A stretch of 64,000 nucleotides of DNA, from contig NZ_JMSQ01000011.1 in assembly GCF_000696575.1 (NCBI RefSeq), positions 124,001 to 188,000 on the forward strand. Reading direction: 5' to 3'. Under the pieces are notes generated by a model, which saw only the letters and a list, made by a program, of their open reading frames with translations, ran no database searches and had not been told where the DNA came from. The stretch is from Siccibacter colletis (GTDB lineage Bacteria; Pseudomonadota; Gammaproteobacteria; Enterobacterales; Enterobacteriaceae). This document shows positions 8,090 through 19,675 of the stretch, piece by piece. Both the position numbers and the translations under genes were made by a program. How positions within the stretch are numbered: position 1 is the first letter of the stretch; each line of letters starts with the position of its first letter.

Positions 8090-9262
8090 TTAGCCCGCGT
8101 TCGCCTGCACGATGTCGTTGATGAGCTTGTTGACCGGCTCAAGTTTGATTTCGCGCGCGTTGCTCTCGTAGGCCGGCGCAGCGCGGGTCTGGGTCGCCAG
8201 CATCGCACCGTCGCGGGCGGTGGTGTCTACCGTCACCAGCGTGGAAAGCCCGATACGCAGCGGATGATCGGTCAGCTGCTGTTGATCCAGCTCGATACGC
8301 ACCGGCAGACGCTGAACCACTTTGATCCAGTTACCGGTCGCGTTCTGGGCGGGGAGCAGCGAGAAGGCGCTGCCGGTGCCCATATCCAGGCCCACCACTT
8401 TGCCGGTGTACTTCACGTCATCGCCGTAGATGTCGCTCACTACGGTAGCCGGCTGGCCGATACGCATGTGCGCCAGCTGGGTCTCTTTGAAGTTAGCATC
8501 CACCCACAGATGGGTTGCGGGCACCACCGCCATCAGCGGTGTGGTCGGGCTGATCTGCGCCCCCGGTTGTACTGCGCGACGCGAAACGTAGCCGGTGATC
8601 GGGCTGACAATTTTTGTACGCTGCAGAGCAAGCCAGGCATTACGCACTTCGGTAGCCGCGTCTTTCACTGCTGGCTGATCTTCCAGCGTGGTGTTGAGCA
8701 CCATCGCCTGGTTGGCGTTGTACTGCTGGATTGCCACATCGAGCTGGGCCTGGGCACTGGCAACGGCGTCACGCGCGTGCTGCAGCTCCTCACGGCCAAT
8801 CAGGTTAGCGCTGCCAAGCGGCACGCGGCGGTTGAAGTCGCTCTGCGCCTGCGCGAGCGCAGTCTTCTGCACCTCAATGCTGGCCTGCAGCTGCTTGCTG
8901 TTGATCATCAGTTGACGGGTCTGGCGTACGCTTGAGGCCAGCGCGGTCTGCGCTTTTTCAAACGCCTGCTGGGCATCGGTCGGATCGAGGGTGACCAGTA
9001 CATCACCCTGCTTCACGAAGTCGGTATTCTCAGCCCAGACTTTGGTTACGCTGCCGGACACCTGGGACATGATCTGTACCTGGTTACCCGCCACGTAAGC
9101 GTCGTCGGTCTCTTCGGCATAACGCAGCACCAGAAACCAGTAAATACCCCATGCCAAAGCAATAACAATAAAGAGCAGGGTCAAAATCAACAGCACGCGC
9201 TTACGCTTGCCGGATTTATTCACCGCTTGCTGCGGGGTGGTGTTCTCCGCATTTGCGCTCAT
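8090..9262 (-). CDS. emrA: Efflux membrane-fusion protein EmrA
   Basis: EmrA is the periplasmic adaptor of the EmrAB-TolC pump. The 390 residues hold a basic N-terminus (KSGKRKR), one transmembrane helix near residues 25-47, a biotinyl-lipoyl-like half (EETDDAYVAGNQVQIMSQVSG), a long alanine/glutamine-rich coiled coil near 90-210, and the second lipoyl half with beta-barrel (VSPITGYVSRRAVQPG). I placed the start at 9262 (MSANAEN), after GGAGA at good spacing and matching E. coli; an ATG four codons upstream is unlikely. Confidence 0.96.
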   Translation of the reverse strand: MSANAENTTPQQAVNKSGKRKRVLLILTLLFIVIALAWGIYWFLVLRYAEETDDAYVAGNQVQIMSQVSGSVTKVWAENTDFVKQGDVLVTLDPTDAQQAFEKAQTALASSVRQTRQLMINSKQLQASIEVQKTALAQAQSDFNRRVPLGSANLIGREELQHARDAVASAQAQLDVAIQQYNANQAMVLNTTLEDQPAVKDAATEVRNAWLALQRTKIVSPITGYVSRRAVQPGAQISPTTPLMAVVPATHLWVDANFKETQLAHMRIGQPATVVSDIYGDDVKYTGKVVGLDMGTGSAFSLLPAQNATGNWIKVVQRLPVRIELDQQQLTDHPLRIGLSTLVTVDTTARDGAMLATQTRAAPAYESNAREIKLEPVNKLINDIVQANAG

Positions 9263-9397
9263 GTTTTTCTCCACGATCTACTTTTTTTGTCATCGGCTGA
9301 GCCGACCTGTTTTATCAGAAAGGCCAGCAGTAAACTGCTGGCCTGTCAGTGTATCTCGTACAAAGCGAACGGACGTTTGCGAAATGAGCCGCTATCG

Positions 9398-9931
9398 TTA
9401 CTTCGCGGTGGCGGCGATGAGGGTTTCATCCTCATCCATCTGGTCGAGACGGGTAAGTAACTTGCGAGTGATGTGCTCCAGCTGCTCTTTTTCCGCCACG
9501 CTCAGGGCAGCCCAGAGGTGGTGCAGGCAGTTGTGCTGAGGGGGAAGCACCTGGCGCAGGAACTCATGACCTTTATCCGTCAGATGCAGGTGCAGGCAGC
9601 GGCGGTCGTTGTCGCTTTCACGGCGCTCAATCCAGCCACGCTTTTCCAGTTCGTCTGCGATACGCGTAGCGTTAGTACGGGATGAGCCAAGTGCACAGCT
9701 CAGCTCGGAAGGCTGAATGCTGTGATTCTCCTGAGACTCAAGCGTAATCAACGCCATAAACAGCGTCTCGTTAATCCCCTGAGCTTTCAGCATCTTATTG
9801 CGGTTTTCCAGCAGCTTACCCTGCATATGCATACAGAGACGCGTCAGAAGGATCTCCTGGTACGGGAAATCTTCGTAGCGACTGGCGCGAAATTTTAGCA
9901 TTTGTTCAATGGGCGTAAACGAACTATCCAT
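9398..9931 (-). CDS. emrR: MarR-family repressor EmrR (MprA)
   Basis: EmrR represses emrRAB and releases DNA on binding hydrophobic drugs. The 177 residues match the E. coli protein almost throughout: [20 protein letters not shown] at the start, winged helix-turn-helix near residues 65-110 ([21 protein letters not shown], then wing [11 protein letters not shown]). The start at 9931 follows AGGTCACACCTG; longer frames upstream are not supported. emrA starts 135 bases downstream. Upstream TTACCG and TACTATATC are a plausible promoter. Confidence 0.96.
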   Translation of the reverse strand: MDSSFTPIEQMLKFRASRYEDFPYQEILLTRLCMHMQGKLLENRNKMLKAQGINETLFMALITLESQENHSIQPSELSCALGSSRTNATRIADELEKRGWIERRESDNDRRCLHLHLTDKGHEFLRQVLPPQHNCLHHLWAALSVAEKEQLEHITRKLLTRLDQMDEDETLIAATAK

Positions 9932-10428
9932 CAGGTGTGACCTCATTAATTGCAGCCGATATAGTAACGACGGTAACAAATAAAGTAAATGTAATATTTG
10001 TCTGCGTTATGCTTCATACATTGCGTTACCGTCAGGGGTTGCGCATCAATCCATCATGCGCAACAGAAGCAGCGGTACGCTGCTGGCGTGATGTTTCCCG
10101 TCGCGGCCAGACGCCTGCGCGCCGGACGCAGCGCGGCCTGCCAACATCGCGTCAGGCATCGAACGTTCGCACGGTTGGCGGGCGCAGCGGCGGGAAAGGA
10201 GAGATCGAGTATCTTAACGCCTGTTACACAGGCGCTTAATGCGAGAGGGAAGGCAGGTGGCGCGCCGCGGCGTAAGTCGGGCCGGGCATCAAGTGTACCT
10301 TCTGGTAGTCGTACCGTCGGACCGTAAGTGGCTGGCGGACGCATCGCAGAAATATCCATGTCAGATGTAATAAATCACCAACGTTAAAATCACTCGATTC
10401 AATAACACCCCTTAACCTTATCAGAGTG
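9932..10428. other. Long intergenic stretch where K-12 has ygaH-ygaZ
   Basis: About 500 bases between emrR and the next gene hold no reading frame that I can support. E. coli carries ygaZH (branched-chain amino acid exporter) here. The first 80 bases carry the emrR promoter; 10060-10330 is GC-rich without codon structure. The gap fits a loss of ygaZH in this lineage. Confidence 0.5.
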
Positions 10429-10470
10429 TTTACGCCCTTAACACCCTGAAAGGGCGGTTAAGGGCGTAAA
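10429..10470 (-). terminator. Long perfect hairpin after the MFS gene
   Basis: Fourteen-base arms at 10429-10442 and 10457-10470 pair perfectly (TTTACGCCCTTAAC with GTTAAGGGCGTAAA), with an inner CCCT/AGGG stem over GAA. It lies 16 bases beyond the stop of the minus-strand MFS gene. A classical T-tract is weak, so it may protect mRNA ends as well as terminate. Confidence 0.6.
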
Positions 10471-10485
10471 GAGGGCTGTACGCGA

Positions 10486-11670
10486 TCAGTGGATCTCGCT
10501 CTGGCGGTGATATCCTCGCCACCACACTACCAGATTTAGCAGGGCCACCACCGCACCGGCGATACATACTCCATTCCATCCAGCGTGCTGATACGCCGAT
10601 GCCGAGATCAGCGACCCGGCGGCACCACCAATAAAGTAGCTGGTCATATAGGCTGCAGTGAGACGGTTACGCGCATCGGGCTGCACCCGGTAGATCACGC
10701 TCTGATTGGTGATGTGTACCCCCTGGACCATCAGATCGAGCACCAGGATGCCGACGATCAGCGCCAGCACCGAATACTGCCCGGCCGCCAGCGCAATCCA
10801 TGACAGCAGCAGCAGCACTAATCCCCAGGTAGTGGTGTGATGCGCTTTGCCTTTATCCACCAGTCCGCCGACCGGTCGTGCGCCCAGCGCGCCTGCGGCA
10901 CCCGCCAGCCCGAACAGGCCGATGGTGCCGTCGGAGAAGTTGAACGGCGGCGCGGCCAGCAGAAACGCCATCGAAGTCCAGAGGATGCTGAAGTTAGCGA
11001 ACGTCAGGCAGCCCAGCAGCGCCCGGGTACGCAGCAGCGGATTGCGGGTAAACAGGCTGAACACCGAGCCGAGCAGCTGCGGATAGTTAAGGTGAGTTTC
11101 TGATTTCATCTTCGGCAGGCCGCGCCACAGCGCGAACGCCATCACCACCATCAACCCCGACGCGACCCAGAATACGGTGCGCCAGCCGCCGAGGCTGGCG
11201 AGCAGCCCGGAGACGGTGCGGGCCAGCAGAATGCCGAGCAGCAGGCCGCTCATGATGGTGCCGACCACTTTACCGCGCGTCTCCGGCGTGGCGAGCGTCG
11301 CTGCCAGCGGGACGAGGATCTGTGCCACCACGCTGAACAGGCCGGTGAGGGCCGTACCGAGGATCATCATTCCCAGCGACTGACTGGAGGCGGTGATCAG
11401 CAGCCCGCCGGCGGCCAGCAGCGTCATCACCACAATCAGCCTGCGGCGTTCAAACATATCGCCGAGCGGCACCAGCAGCAGCAGGCCTGCCGCATAGCCG
11501 AGCTGAGCGGCGGTAACGATAAAGCCCGCCTGATTTGCACTGAGGGAGAAGGCGCGCGCGATGGTGTCGAGCAGCGGTTGCGCGTAGTAGTTACTGGCGA
11601 CAGCAAGGCCAGTGGCGACAGACATCAGCGCGATAAGCGCCGGGCTAAGCCCTTGATCGTGTTTATTCAT
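10486..11670 (-). CDS. ygaY: MFS transporter, YgaY-type (intact)
   Basis: This 394-residue protein has about 12 hydrophobic segments and typical drug/sugar MFS motifs: GYAAGLLLLVPLGDMFERRR (motif A region) and a long cytosolic loop near residue 190. In E. coli K-12 the gene at this site, ygaY, is a broken MFS gene next to proX; here the frame is complete. The substrate is unknown; the sequence resembles arabinose-exporter-like permeases of group DHA1. It is transcribed alone, ending in the long hairpin. Confidence 0.8.
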   Translation of the reverse strand: MNKHDQGLSPALIALMSVATGLAVASNYYAQPLLDTIARAFSLSANQAGFIVTAAQLGYAAGLLLLVPLGDMFERRRLIVVMTLLAAGGLLITASSQSLGMMILGTALTGLFSVVAQILVPLAATLATPETRGKVVGTIMSGLLLGILLARTVSGLLASLGGWRTVFWVASGLMVVMAFALWRGLPKMKSETHLNYPQLLGSVFSLFTRNPLLRTRALLGCLTFANFSILWTSMAFLLAAPPFNFSDGTIGLFGLAGAAGALGARPVGGLVDKGKAHHTTTWGLVLLLLSWIALAAGQYSVLALIVGILVLDLMVQGVHITNQSVIYRVQPDARNRLTAAYMTSYFIGGAAGSLISASAYQHAGWNGVCIAGAVVALLNLVVWWRGYHRQSEIH

Positions 11671-11808
11671 TTATATGAGTTATGTTTCCTTTGCCAGGAG
11701 GACATCATAACCAATTGCGCTGCAGAGGTGAGGACGGGAAGGTGTTGGTTTGTGCGCTTTGCGGCTGGCGGCGGCGCGCCTTTGTTGTGTTGCACGCGCC
11801 TGCCCATG

Positions 11809-11838
11809 AAAAAGCCCCTCGCCGTGAGGGGAGGGGCT
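11809..11838 (-). terminator. proVWX terminator
   Basis: On the minus strand AGCCCCTCCCCTCACGGCGAGGGGCT forms a strong GC-rich hairpin followed by TTTTTC, 21 bases beyond the proX stop. Confidence 0.85.
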
Positions 11839-11859
11839 GAAGAGAAGGTTAACGCACGG

Positions 11860-12855
11860 TTACTTCTGGGCGGCCAGTGCTTCTTTCACCCAGCCGTCGA
11901 ACTGCTGCTGGTGCGCTTTGATCCAGCCGTCAACGTGACCCTGCACGTCCGCTTCTGACGATTTCCCTGCGCGCATCATCGCATTCTGGGCGTTGATATC
12001 GGTGATCGGCAGCTTCATCACGGCAAACAGCTTCGCCGCCGCCGGGTTTTTCTCAGCCCAGGCCTTGTTCGCCACGATGTGCATGGTGTTCACCGGGAAG
12101 CCGTAGTTAGCGCCGTTCGGCAGTTTGGTATCAATGTCTTTCTGCTCACCCGGCAGGGAAGAGAACGGCACCTGCAGCCAGACCACATCTTTACCCGGCT
12201 TCAGCACGTCGCTTACCCAGTACGGCGTCCAGGTGTAGTACAGCACCGGTTTGCCCTCTTTAAAGCGGGTGATGGTATCCGCCATCATAGCGGCATAGTT
12301 ACCCTGGTTATGCACCACGGTATCTTTCAGGCCGTAAGCATCCATCTGATGATTAATCACCGCTTCGCAGCCCCAGCCAGGCGTGCAGCCGGTCATATCC
12401 GCTTTACCGTCGCCGTTGGTATCAAACAGCTTCGCGATTTTCGGATCTTTAAGCTGCTCAACGTTGGTGATTTTATACTGCTCGGCGGTTTTACGGTCGA
12501 TGAGATAACCCTGCGCCGCGCCGGTCACGAATACCCCCTCGCGATAAAATTTCTTGTCACCGCCTGCTGCCGCGTACATGTCGTCATGCAGTGGCTGCCA
12601 GTTCACGGCGGTAAACGTGGCATCGCCAGCAGCCAACGAGGTGTACCCGACGTTGTAATCCACTTCGCTGGTGGCGTTCACGGTATAGCCGAGTTTCTCC
12701 AGCGCGCGGCTGACCAGCAGCGTCTGGAACGACTCTTCAGTGATAGTGCTCTGCACCGGCTGCACGGTAATGCCTTTACCCGGCAGGTCGGCGGCGAAAG
12801 TGCTGGTGGAAACAAGGGTGGCAAGGGCCGTAGCAAGAATTACGCTATGTCGCAT
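11860..12855 (-). CDS. proX: Glycine betaine/proline-betaine periplasmic binding protein ProX
   Basis: ProX captures glycine betaine and proline betaine and delivers them to ProVW under osmotic stress. The 331 residues start with a signal peptide (hydrophobic core [17 protein letters not shown], likely cleaved before ADLPGKG). Trp residues of the betaine box are present ([28 protein letters not shown]). Length is one residue more than E. coli. It is the last gene of proVWX, 102 bases after proW, with a stem-loop between them. Confidence 0.97.
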   Translation of the reverse strand: MRHSVILATALATLVSTSTFAADLPGKGITVQPVQSTITEESFQTLLVSRALEKLGYTVNATSEVDYNVGYTSLAAGDATFTAVNWQPLHDDMYAAAGGDKKFYREGVFVTGAAQGYLIDRKTAEQYKITNVEQLKDPKIAKLFDTNGDGKADMTGCTPGWGCEAVINHQMDAYGLKDTVVHNQGNYAAMMADTITRFKEGKPVLYYTWTPYWVSDVLKPGKDVVWLQVPFSSLPGEQKDIDTKLPNGANYGFPVNTMHIVANKAWAEKNPAAAKLFAVMKLPITDINAQNAMMRAGKSSEADVQGHVDGWIKAHQQQFDGWVKEALAAQK

Positions 12856-12923
12856 CGTTGTTCCTTATTGTGATGTTCAGAGTGGTGCTGTGCCGGTGGG
12901 AAAACCACCGCGGATAACGCATC

Positions 12924-12949
12924 GCGCCCGGCAGGATAGCGCCGGGCGC
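12924..12949. other. proW-proX intercistronic hairpin
   Basis: GCGCCCGGC (12924-12932) and GCCGGGCGC (12941-12949) pair perfectly over eight bases in the 102-base proW-proX gap. Such REP-like stems often stabilise the upstream transcript and set the ratio between cistrons. Confidence 0.6.
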
Positions 12950-12957
12950 AGAGGCGA

Positions 12958-14103
12958 TTATTTAATGAAAGGACGCGTGACCAGACCAATCGGGCCGGAG
13001 GTGTACCAGCGGCGGTTGCCGCGTGACCGGGAATCACGCCCCATCGCCTGGGTCAGACGGTCGAGGATGATGGCGAGGATGACGATCCCCACACCGCCCA
13101 CGGTAGCGAGACCCATATCGAGTCGGCCAATACCGCGCAGTACCATCTGGCCCAGACCACCCACGGCGATCATCGAGGCGATAACCACCATCGACAGCGC
13201 CAGCATCAGCGTCTGGTTGATGCCTGCCATGATGGTCGGCATCGCCAGCGGAAGCTGCACTTTAAACAGCATCTGACGCGGGCTGGCACCGAACGAGCGC
13301 GAGGCCTCGATCAGGTCAGCCGGCACCTGGTTGATACCGAGAATGGTCAGGCGCACCACTGGCGGCAGGGCAAAGATAATGGTCACCACCACGCCCGGCA
13401 CGTTGCCGATACCGAACAGCATCACGATCGGCACCAGATAAACAAACGCCGGGGTGGTCTGCATCGCATCCAGCATGGGCCGAATGATCTTCGCCGCCCG
13501 TTCGCTGCGCGCCAGCCATATGCCGAGCGGCAGGCCGATGACAATACAGAACAGCAGCGCCGTCAGGACCAGCGCCAGGGTGATCATCGCCTGCGACCAG
13601 GCACCAATGGCACCGATGGCAATCAGCGACACCAGGGTCGCAACGCCCATGCCGACGCTTGAGATCTGCCAGGCGATCAGCGCGAACAGGATAATCGCCA
13701 CCGGGGCCGGCATGCCGAGCAGCAGCTGCTGGAACGCGCTGAGGATGTAATCCACCGGCACGCGGATGCCCTGGAACACCGGGCGGAAGTGCAGCACGAT
13801 CCAGTCGATGGCCTCGGTAACCCAGCTGTCGAGCGGGATCAGGGTCTTATGAAACGGGTCCATGATGTTGAAATGTTCAGGCGCGGGTGCCGGTGCGCTG
13901 GTCAGCCAGTCGGTTGAGCCATCGGTAGGCGTCGGCGTCGGGCTACCCCAGGCATCGGCGCTGCCGCTGGCGGCATCCTGTGCCGGTGCGGCTGCATTGC
14001 CCCACGCGTCTGCGCCGTTAGCAGCATCCTGGGTTGCGGCCTGATTTGCGGCATCCTGGGTCTGCGCCCCGGTCTCCCACGGATTAGTGGTTTGCTTACT
14101 CAT
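12958..14103 (-). CDS. proW: Glycine betaine ABC transporter permease ProW
   Basis: This is the membrane subunit of ProVWX. Residues from about 85 onward match E. coli ProW closely, with about seven transmembrane helices and the permease EAA loop ([21 protein letters not shown]). The 381 residues exceed the E. coli 354; the excess lies in the cytosolic N-terminal tail, where Asp-Ala-Ala and DAWG motifs recur between residues 12 and 55, suggesting an internal duplication. The start overlaps the proV end by eight bases, giving translational coupling. Confidence 0.96.
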   Translation of the reverse strand: MSKQTTNPWETGAQTQDAANQAATQDAANGADAWGNAAAPAQDAASGSADAWGSPTPTPTDGSTDWLTSAPAPAPEHFNIMDPFHKTLIPLDSWVTEAIDWIVLHFRPVFQGIRVPVDYILSAFQQLLLGMPAPVAIILFALIAWQISSVGMGVATLVSLIAIGAIGAWSQAMITLALVLTALLFCIVIGLPLGIWLARSERAAKIIRPMLDAMQTTPAFVYLVPIVMLFGIGNVPGVVVTIIFALPPVVRLTILGINQVPADLIEASRSFGASPRQMLFKVQLPLAMPTIMAGINQTLMLALSMVVIASMIAVGGLGQMVLRGIGRLDMGLATVGGVGIVILAIILDRLTQAMGRDSRSRGNRRWYTSGPIGLVTRPFIK

Positions 14104-15298
14104 TGTTTGCCCCCTCGCGATCTAAAGCCTTCAGCAGCATCCCTTTCGAGATGATGCCCAGATACTGCTGCTCTGCGTCCACCACCGGCACGGCGCAAGG
14201 CGCGATGCCAACGGGCGTGAGCAGTTCGCTCAGCGGGGTGTCGGCCTCAACGGCTGACGGCGTATCGAGCAGCGCCGCATCCAGCCCCTGGCCGGCAGCG
14301 AGGGCGGCTTTCAGGGAATCGATAGACACGGTGCCAACAAACCTGTTGCCGCGCTCAATCACGTAACCGAAGTCGCGATCTTCATCCTGAAGTAGTTTCA
14401 GCGCGGAACGCGGACCGAAGCCCGGGGTTTTGCGCAGCAGCCCCACCGGCGTACGGCGGGCAATATCTTTGGCGCTGAACACCTGGCTAATATCGACGCC
14501 GCGGAAGAAGGTGCGCACATAATCGTTGGCCGGATTATTGAGAATTTCATCCGGCGTACCGACCTGCACCACTTCGCCATTTTGCATAATGGCAATGCGG
14601 TCGCCGATGCGCATGGCTTCGTCGAGATCGTGGGAAATAAACACAATGGTGCGCTGATGTCTGGACTGTAATTTCACCAGCTCATCCTGCATTTCGCTGC
14701 GAATTAATGGATCGAGCGCCGAGAAGGCTTCGTCCATCAATAAAATATCCGGATTAATTGCCAGCGCGCGCGCCAGACCGACACGCTGACGCATGCCGCC
14801 GGAGAGTTCATCCGGATAAGAATGCGCATAATTTTCCAGCCCGACCTGACGCAGGGCGTCAATGGCTTTTTCCTGACGCTCTTTCACCGGCACGCCGGCT
14901 AATTCCATACCGAACGCGGTATTATCCACCACGGTCATATGAGGCATCAGGGCGAAGGACTGGAATACCATCGCTATCTTTTTCCTGCGCACCTCGCGGA
15001 GCTCGGCGTCTGATATTCTGGCGATGTCGGTGCCATCAATCAAAACCTGTCCACGGGTAGGTTCAATCAGGCGATTGAGAAGGCGAACCATAGTGGATTT
15101 CCCGGAGCCGGATAATCCCATGATGACGAATATCTCGCCTTCTTCAATGGCCAGACTGGCATCAATGACGCCAAGTGACAGCCCGGTTTTCTCTAATATC
15201 TCGTTTTTCGAAAGCCCTTTGTCGATATATTTAAATGCCCGATCGGGGTGCTCGCCGAATATTTTATAAAGGTTTTTAACTTCTAATTTAATTGCCAT
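14096..15298 (-). CDS. proV: Glycine betaine ABC transporter ATPase ProV
   Basis: ProV powers betaine import. The 400 residues show Walker [10 protein letters not shown] near residue 61, the signature [15 protein letters not shown], Walker [13 protein letters not shown], and two C-terminal CBS domains (about 285-395) that sense ionic strength. In E. coli the 5' part of proV holds the downstream H-NS silencing element of proU. The start ATG at 15298 matches the E. coli N-terminus [18 protein letters not shown]. Confidence 0.97.
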   Translation of the reverse strand: MAIKLEVKNLYKIFGEHPDRAFKYIDKGLSKNEILEKTGLSLGVIDASLAIEEGEIFVIMGLSGSGKSTMVRLLNRLIEPTRGQVLIDGTDIARISDAELREVRRKKIAMVFQSFALMPHMTVVDNTAFGMELAGVPVKERQEKAIDALRQVGLENYAHSYPDELSGGMRQRVGLARALAINPDILLMDEAFSALDPLIRSEMQDELVKLQSRHQRTIVFISHDLDEAMRIGDRIAIMQNGEVVQVGTPDEILNNPANDYVRTFFRGVDISQVFSAKDIARRTPVGLLRKTPGFGPRSALKLLQDEDRDFGYVIERGNRFVGTVSIDSLKAALAAGQGLDAALLDTPSAVEADTPLSELLTPVGIAPCAVPVVDAEQQYLGIISKGMLLKALDREGANNE

Positions 15299-15365
15299 GC
15301 AATAACATTATTCCTGTTATATATCGATAGTATTACCATTTGTGTGTGAAATAAAAACTGGCTAT

Positions 15366-15393
15366 ACCCTAACATACTCAGATTCTGAGACAA
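15366..15393 (-). promoter_or_regulatory. Osmoregulated proU P2-type promoter
   Basis: On the minus strand TTGTCT (15388-15393) and TAGGGT (15366-15371) are 16 bases apart, about 68 bases upstream of the proV start, and the surrounding sequence follows the E. coli proU P2 region. A 13-base palindrome CTCAGATTCTGAG lies inside the spacer. The remaining 15394-15600 shows no gene. Confidence 0.7.
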
Positions 15394-15600
15394 CCCTCAA
15401 ATGATTTGTGGCATGGAATTTGCCAAAGGCTGGTGGCGCGGGTTTCCCATGATATAAGGGCTGAGCGCCGATTATTACAGGCAGATATTTTTGCAATTCT
15501 GGTGGGTAATTTCGGGTGAAACTGTTCGGATTCTTACGAAATTAATGTAAATATCAGTAGCAATACCAGGGAAAATAGCGGGTAAAAAAATAGATGGTGA

Positions 15601-15631
15601 ATAAAAATAATGGGGCGAATAAATCGCCCCA
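15601..15631 (-). terminator. nrdHIEF terminator
   Basis: TGGGGCGA (15611-15618) and TCGCCCCA (15624-15631) pair over five bases, and the minus strand continues TTATTTTTAT. It lies 30 bases beyond the nrdF stop. Confidence 0.85.
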
Positions 15632-15660
15632 TGTGGAAATGAAATTACCTGAATTCGCCG

Positions 15661-16632
<972 letters not shown>

Positions 16633-18777
16633 TTACAGCGCGCAGGACACGCAGCCTTCGATCTCAGTGCCTTCCAGCGCCAGCTGACGCAGGCGAATGT
16701 AATACAGCGTCTTGATACCTTTCTTCCAGGCATAAATCTGCGCCCGGTTGATATCGCGGGTGGTGGCGGTATCCGGGAAGAACAGGGTCAGCGACAGCCC
16801 CTGATCGACATGGCGCGTAGCCTCGGCGTAGGTGTCGATGATTTTCTCCGGGCCGATCTCATAGGCATCCTGCCAGAAGGCGAGGTTGTCGTTGGTCATA
16901 AAGGGGGCGGGGTAGTAGACGCGCCCGGTTTTCCCCTCTTTACGGATCTCAATGCGCGACACAATCGGGTGAATACTGGAAGTGGCGTGATTGATATAGG
17001 AGATAGAGCCGGTCGGCGGCACCGCCTGAAGATTCTGGTTGTAAATGCCGTAGCGCATCACGTCGTCGCGCAACTGCTGCCACATCTCACGGGTAGGAAG
17101 CTCAATCCCGGCGCGGTCAAACAGGGCGCGTACCGCTGCGGTTTTCGGCTCCCAGCGCTGCTCAAGATATTGAGTAAAGTAGTCGCCGCTGGCATAGCGC
17201 GACTGTTCAAAGCCCGCGAAGCGCTGGCCGCGCTCTTTCGCCAGCAGCATTGACGTGTGCAGGGCGTGCCAGGTGATGGTGTAGAAGTAGAGGTTGGTGA
17301 AATCCAGCCCCTCCGGCGAACCATAGGAAATGCCTTCCCGCGCCAGATAGCCGTGCAGGTTCATCTGCCCCAGCCCGATGGCGTGCGACGCCGCGTTACC
17401 CGCCTCAACAGACGGCACTGAACGGATATGGCTCATGTCGGATACCGCCGTCAGGCCGCGCACCGCGATCTCAACGGTGCGGCCGAAGTCGGGGGAATCC
17501 ATGGTATGCGCGATATTCAGCGAGCCGAGATTACAGGAGATATCCTTTCCGGTATCCGCGTAATCCAGGTTTTCGTCATAGGTCGAGGCGGTGTTGACCT
17601 GCAGGATCTCCGAACACAGGTTGCTCATGTTGATACGCCCGGCAATCGGATTAGCGCGGTTTACGGTATCTTCGTACATGATGTAGGGATAGCCGGATTC
17701 AAACTGGATCTCCGCCACGCGCTGGAAGAAGTCGCGGGCGTTAATCCAGGTTTTGCGCACCTGCGGGTTCTCCACCAGCTGGTGGTACAGCTCAGAGATC
17801 GCCACATCGCCAAAAGGTTTACCGTACAGGCGCTCAATATCATAGGGCGAGAACAGCGCCATTTCGGCGTTCTCTTTGGCAAGCTGGAAGGTGATGTCCG
17901 GGATCACCACGCCCAGCGACAGCGTCTTGATACGGATCTTCTCATCAGCGTTTTCGCGCTTGGTATCAAGAAAACGCAGGATGTCCGGGTGATGCGCGTG
18001 CAGATAGACCGCCCCGGCACCCTGACGCGCCCCGAGCTGGTTGGCATAGGAGAACGCATCCTCCAGCATTTTCATTACCGGGATCACCCCCGAAGACTGA
18101 TTTTCGATGCGTTTGATTGGCGCTCCTGTCTCGCGCAGGTTGGAGAGCAGAAATGCCACGCCGCCACCGCGTTTGGAGAGCTGCAGCGCCGAGTTCACCG
18201 CGCGGCCAATGGACTCCATATTATCTTCAATACGCAGCAGGAAGCAGGAGACCAGCTCGCCGCGCTGGCTTTTGCCACAGTTGAGGAAGGTCGGGGTGGC
18301 GGGCTGGAAGCGCCCGGCAAGGATCTCATCCACCAGCGCCTGCGCCAGCGCGGTATCGCCCTGCGCCAGCGTCAACGCCACCATTACCACGCGGTCCGGG
18401 AAGTGCTCCAGATAGCGTTTACCATCGAAGGTTTTCAGGGTGTAGCTGGTGTAGTACTTCCACGCGCCCAGGAAGGTCTGGAACTGGAAACCGCTGCTGG
18501 CAGCGCGTTCAAACAGCGAAATAACAAAGGGGCGCGCGTAGCGGGCGAGCACACGGTTGTCGTAATAGCCCTCCGCCACCAGCCAGTCAAGGCGCGCTTG
18601 CTGGTCCGGGAACGCCACGGTGTTGGGCAGCACGTGCTGGCTGAAGAATGCCTCCACCGCCTCTCTGTCTTTCTCAAACTGAATGCGGCCCTGCTTATCA
18701 TAGAGATTCAGCATGGCGTTCAGTGCATGGTAATCGGGCGCGGCGGCGATCACGCGCTCTGCGGTTGTCGTTGCCAA
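16633..18777 (-). CDS. nrdE: Class Ib ribonucleotide reductase large subunit NrdE
   Basis: NrdE is the catalytic subunit reducing ribonucleoside diphosphates. The 714 residues equal the E. coli length. Active-site signs include [33 protein letters not shown] and the C-terminal redox cysteines EGCVSCAL. It lacks the N-terminal ATP cone typical of NrdA activity control. Its start lies 28 bases inside nrdI, so translation is coupled; the same overlap exists in E. coli. Confidence 0.97.
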   Translation of the reverse strand: MATTTAERVIAAAPDYHALNAMLNLYDKQGRIQFEKDREAVEAFFSQHVLPNTVAFPDQQARLDWLVAEGYYDNRVLARYARPFVISLFERAASSGFQFQTFLGAWKYYTSYTLKTFDGKRYLEHFPDRVVMVALTLAQGDTALAQALVDEILAGRFQPATPTFLNCGKSQRGELVSCFLLRIEDNMESIGRAVNSALQLSKRGGGVAFLLSNLRETGAPIKRIENQSSGVIPVMKMLEDAFSYANQLGARQGAGAVYLHAHHPDILRFLDTKRENADEKIRIKTLSLGVVIPDITFQLAKENAEMALFSPYDIERLYGKPFGDVAISELYHQLVENPQVRKTWINARDFFQRVAEIQFESGYPYIMYEDTVNRANPIAGRINMSNLCSEILQVNTASTYDENLDYADTGKDISCNLGSLNIAHTMDSPDFGRTVEIAVRGLTAVSDMSHIRSVPSVEAGNAASHAIGLGQMNLHGYLAREGISYGSPEGLDFTNLYFYTITWHALHTSMLLAKERGQRFAGFEQSRYASGDYFTQYLEQRWEPKTAAVRALFDRAGIELPTREMWQQLRDDVMRYGIYNQNLQAVPPTGSISYINHATSSIHPIVSRIEIRKEGKTGRVYYPAPFMTNDNLAFWQDAYEIGPEKIIDTYAEATRHVDQGLSLTLFFPDTATTRDINRAQIYAWKKGIKTLYYIRLRQLALEGTEIEGCVSCAL

Positions 18778-19160
18778 AATTCGGTTACTCCCTTACGCAC
18801 ATTTTCAATGTCTTGCGGGGTGCCCATCAGCTCGAAGCGATAGAGGTAAGGCACCTGGCACTTAGCGGCAATGACATCCCCGGCGCGACAGAACGCCTCG
18901 CCAAAATTACGGTTGCCCGCGGCGATCACGCCGCGCAGCAGGGCGCGGTTATGGTCGTTATTTAAGAAGCAGATCGCCTGACGCGGTACGGCACCCGCCG
19001 TACCACCGCCACCGTAGGAGGGCACTACCAGAATGTAGGGCTGATCCACTTCAATCCGCTCACGCTCGTTAACCGGAATACGCACGGCCGGCAGGCCCAG
19101 CCGCTCAATAAAGCGGTGCGTGTTCTCCGAGGTGCTGGAGAAGTAGACCAGCAGGCTCAT
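18750..19160 (-). CDS. nrdI: Flavodoxin-like NrdI
   Basis: NrdI supplies the oxidant that builds the Mn(III)2-tyrosyl cofactor of NrdF. The 136 residues open with the FMN-phosphate loop [14 protein letters not shown] and contain the glycine-rich VPSYGGGG loop near the isoalloxazine. It overlaps nrdH by four bases and nrdE by 28. Length matches the E. coli protein. Confidence 0.97.
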   Translation of the reverse strand: MSLLVYFSSTSENTHRFIERLGLPAVRIPVNERERIEVDQPYILVVPSYGGGGTAGAVPRQAICFLNNDHNRALLRGVIAAGNRNFGEAFCRAGDVIAAKCQVPYLYRFELMGTPQDIENVRKGVTEFWQRQPQSA

Positions 19161-19399
19161 GCGCTGGCCGCGATGTCGTTGCGCAGACGGTTAATCATGT
19201 CCGGGCGGAAGCCGCTCCAGCTTTCATGGTCGGTGACTACCACCGGCAACTGGCGGAACCCCTGCGCGCGCAGGTCCTCAATGGCCTCCGGCTGCTCGTC
19301 GAGATTAATCAGTTCGAAAGCGAAACCGCGGCTCTCCATCGCGCGTTTGGTGGCGTGGCACTGAACACAGTCATTTCGAGTGTAAATAGTAATGCGCAT
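19157..19399 (-). CDS. nrdH: Glutaredoxin-like NrdH
   Basis: NrdH is a thioredoxin-like electron donor for NrdEF. The 80 residues hold the redox motif CVQC (Cys11, Cys14) and the specificity motif WSGFRPD near residue 61, both typical of NrdH. It is the first gene of nrdHIEF and starts directly behind the NrdR boxes. E. coli NrdH has 81 residues. Confidence 0.97.
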   Translation of the reverse strand: MRITIYTRNDCVQCHATKRAMESRGFAFELINLDEQPEAIEDLRAQGFRQLPVVVTDHESWSGFRPDMINRLRNDIAASA

Positions 19400-19476
19400 G
19401 ATTCGTATTTCCGTTTAGAATGCCAGCGCGCCGCGAGAATTCGCGGTGCTTCTGGGGTTACCTGATGAAATAAATA

Positions 19477-19519
19477 CTAGATGTAGTTAAAAATAAATTC
19501 AACCACGCAAGATATGGTG
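19477..19519 (-). promoter_or_regulatory. Two NrdR boxes upstream of nrdHIEF
   Basis: Two copies of a box like the NrdR consensus (ACACWATATWTWGTGT) lie at about 19474-19489 and 19504-19519. Their cores, CTAGATGTAGTT (19477-19488) and CAAGATATGGTG (19508-19519), are exactly 31 bases apart, three helical turns, the spacing known for NrdR repression of ribonucleotide reductase genes. Confidence 0.8.
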
Positions 19520-19610
19520 CTTCTCATGAAAAGGAGGCTGGCTGACCGCCAGGGCGCATCACGCCTGGGATCGGGCGGAAAAGAGAAAGTCGCGTGGAAG
19601 AAACAGCCAT

Positions 19611-19646
19611 AAAAAAACCCCGCAGCGCAGGCGACGGGGTAAAAAA
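19611..19646 (-). terminator. ygaM terminator
   Basis: ACCCCG (19617-19622) pairs with CGGGGT (19635-19640); on the minus strand the stem is followed by seven T residues, 30 bases beyond the ygaM stop. Confidence 0.8.
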
Positions 19647-19675
19647 GGCATAGCTAATGAGGGTCGAGCAGGGAG

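Noticed and set aside
17428-18843. Long plus-strand frame opposite nrdE
   Set aside because: It is a shadow of nrdE, which has the full class Ib reductase sequence.
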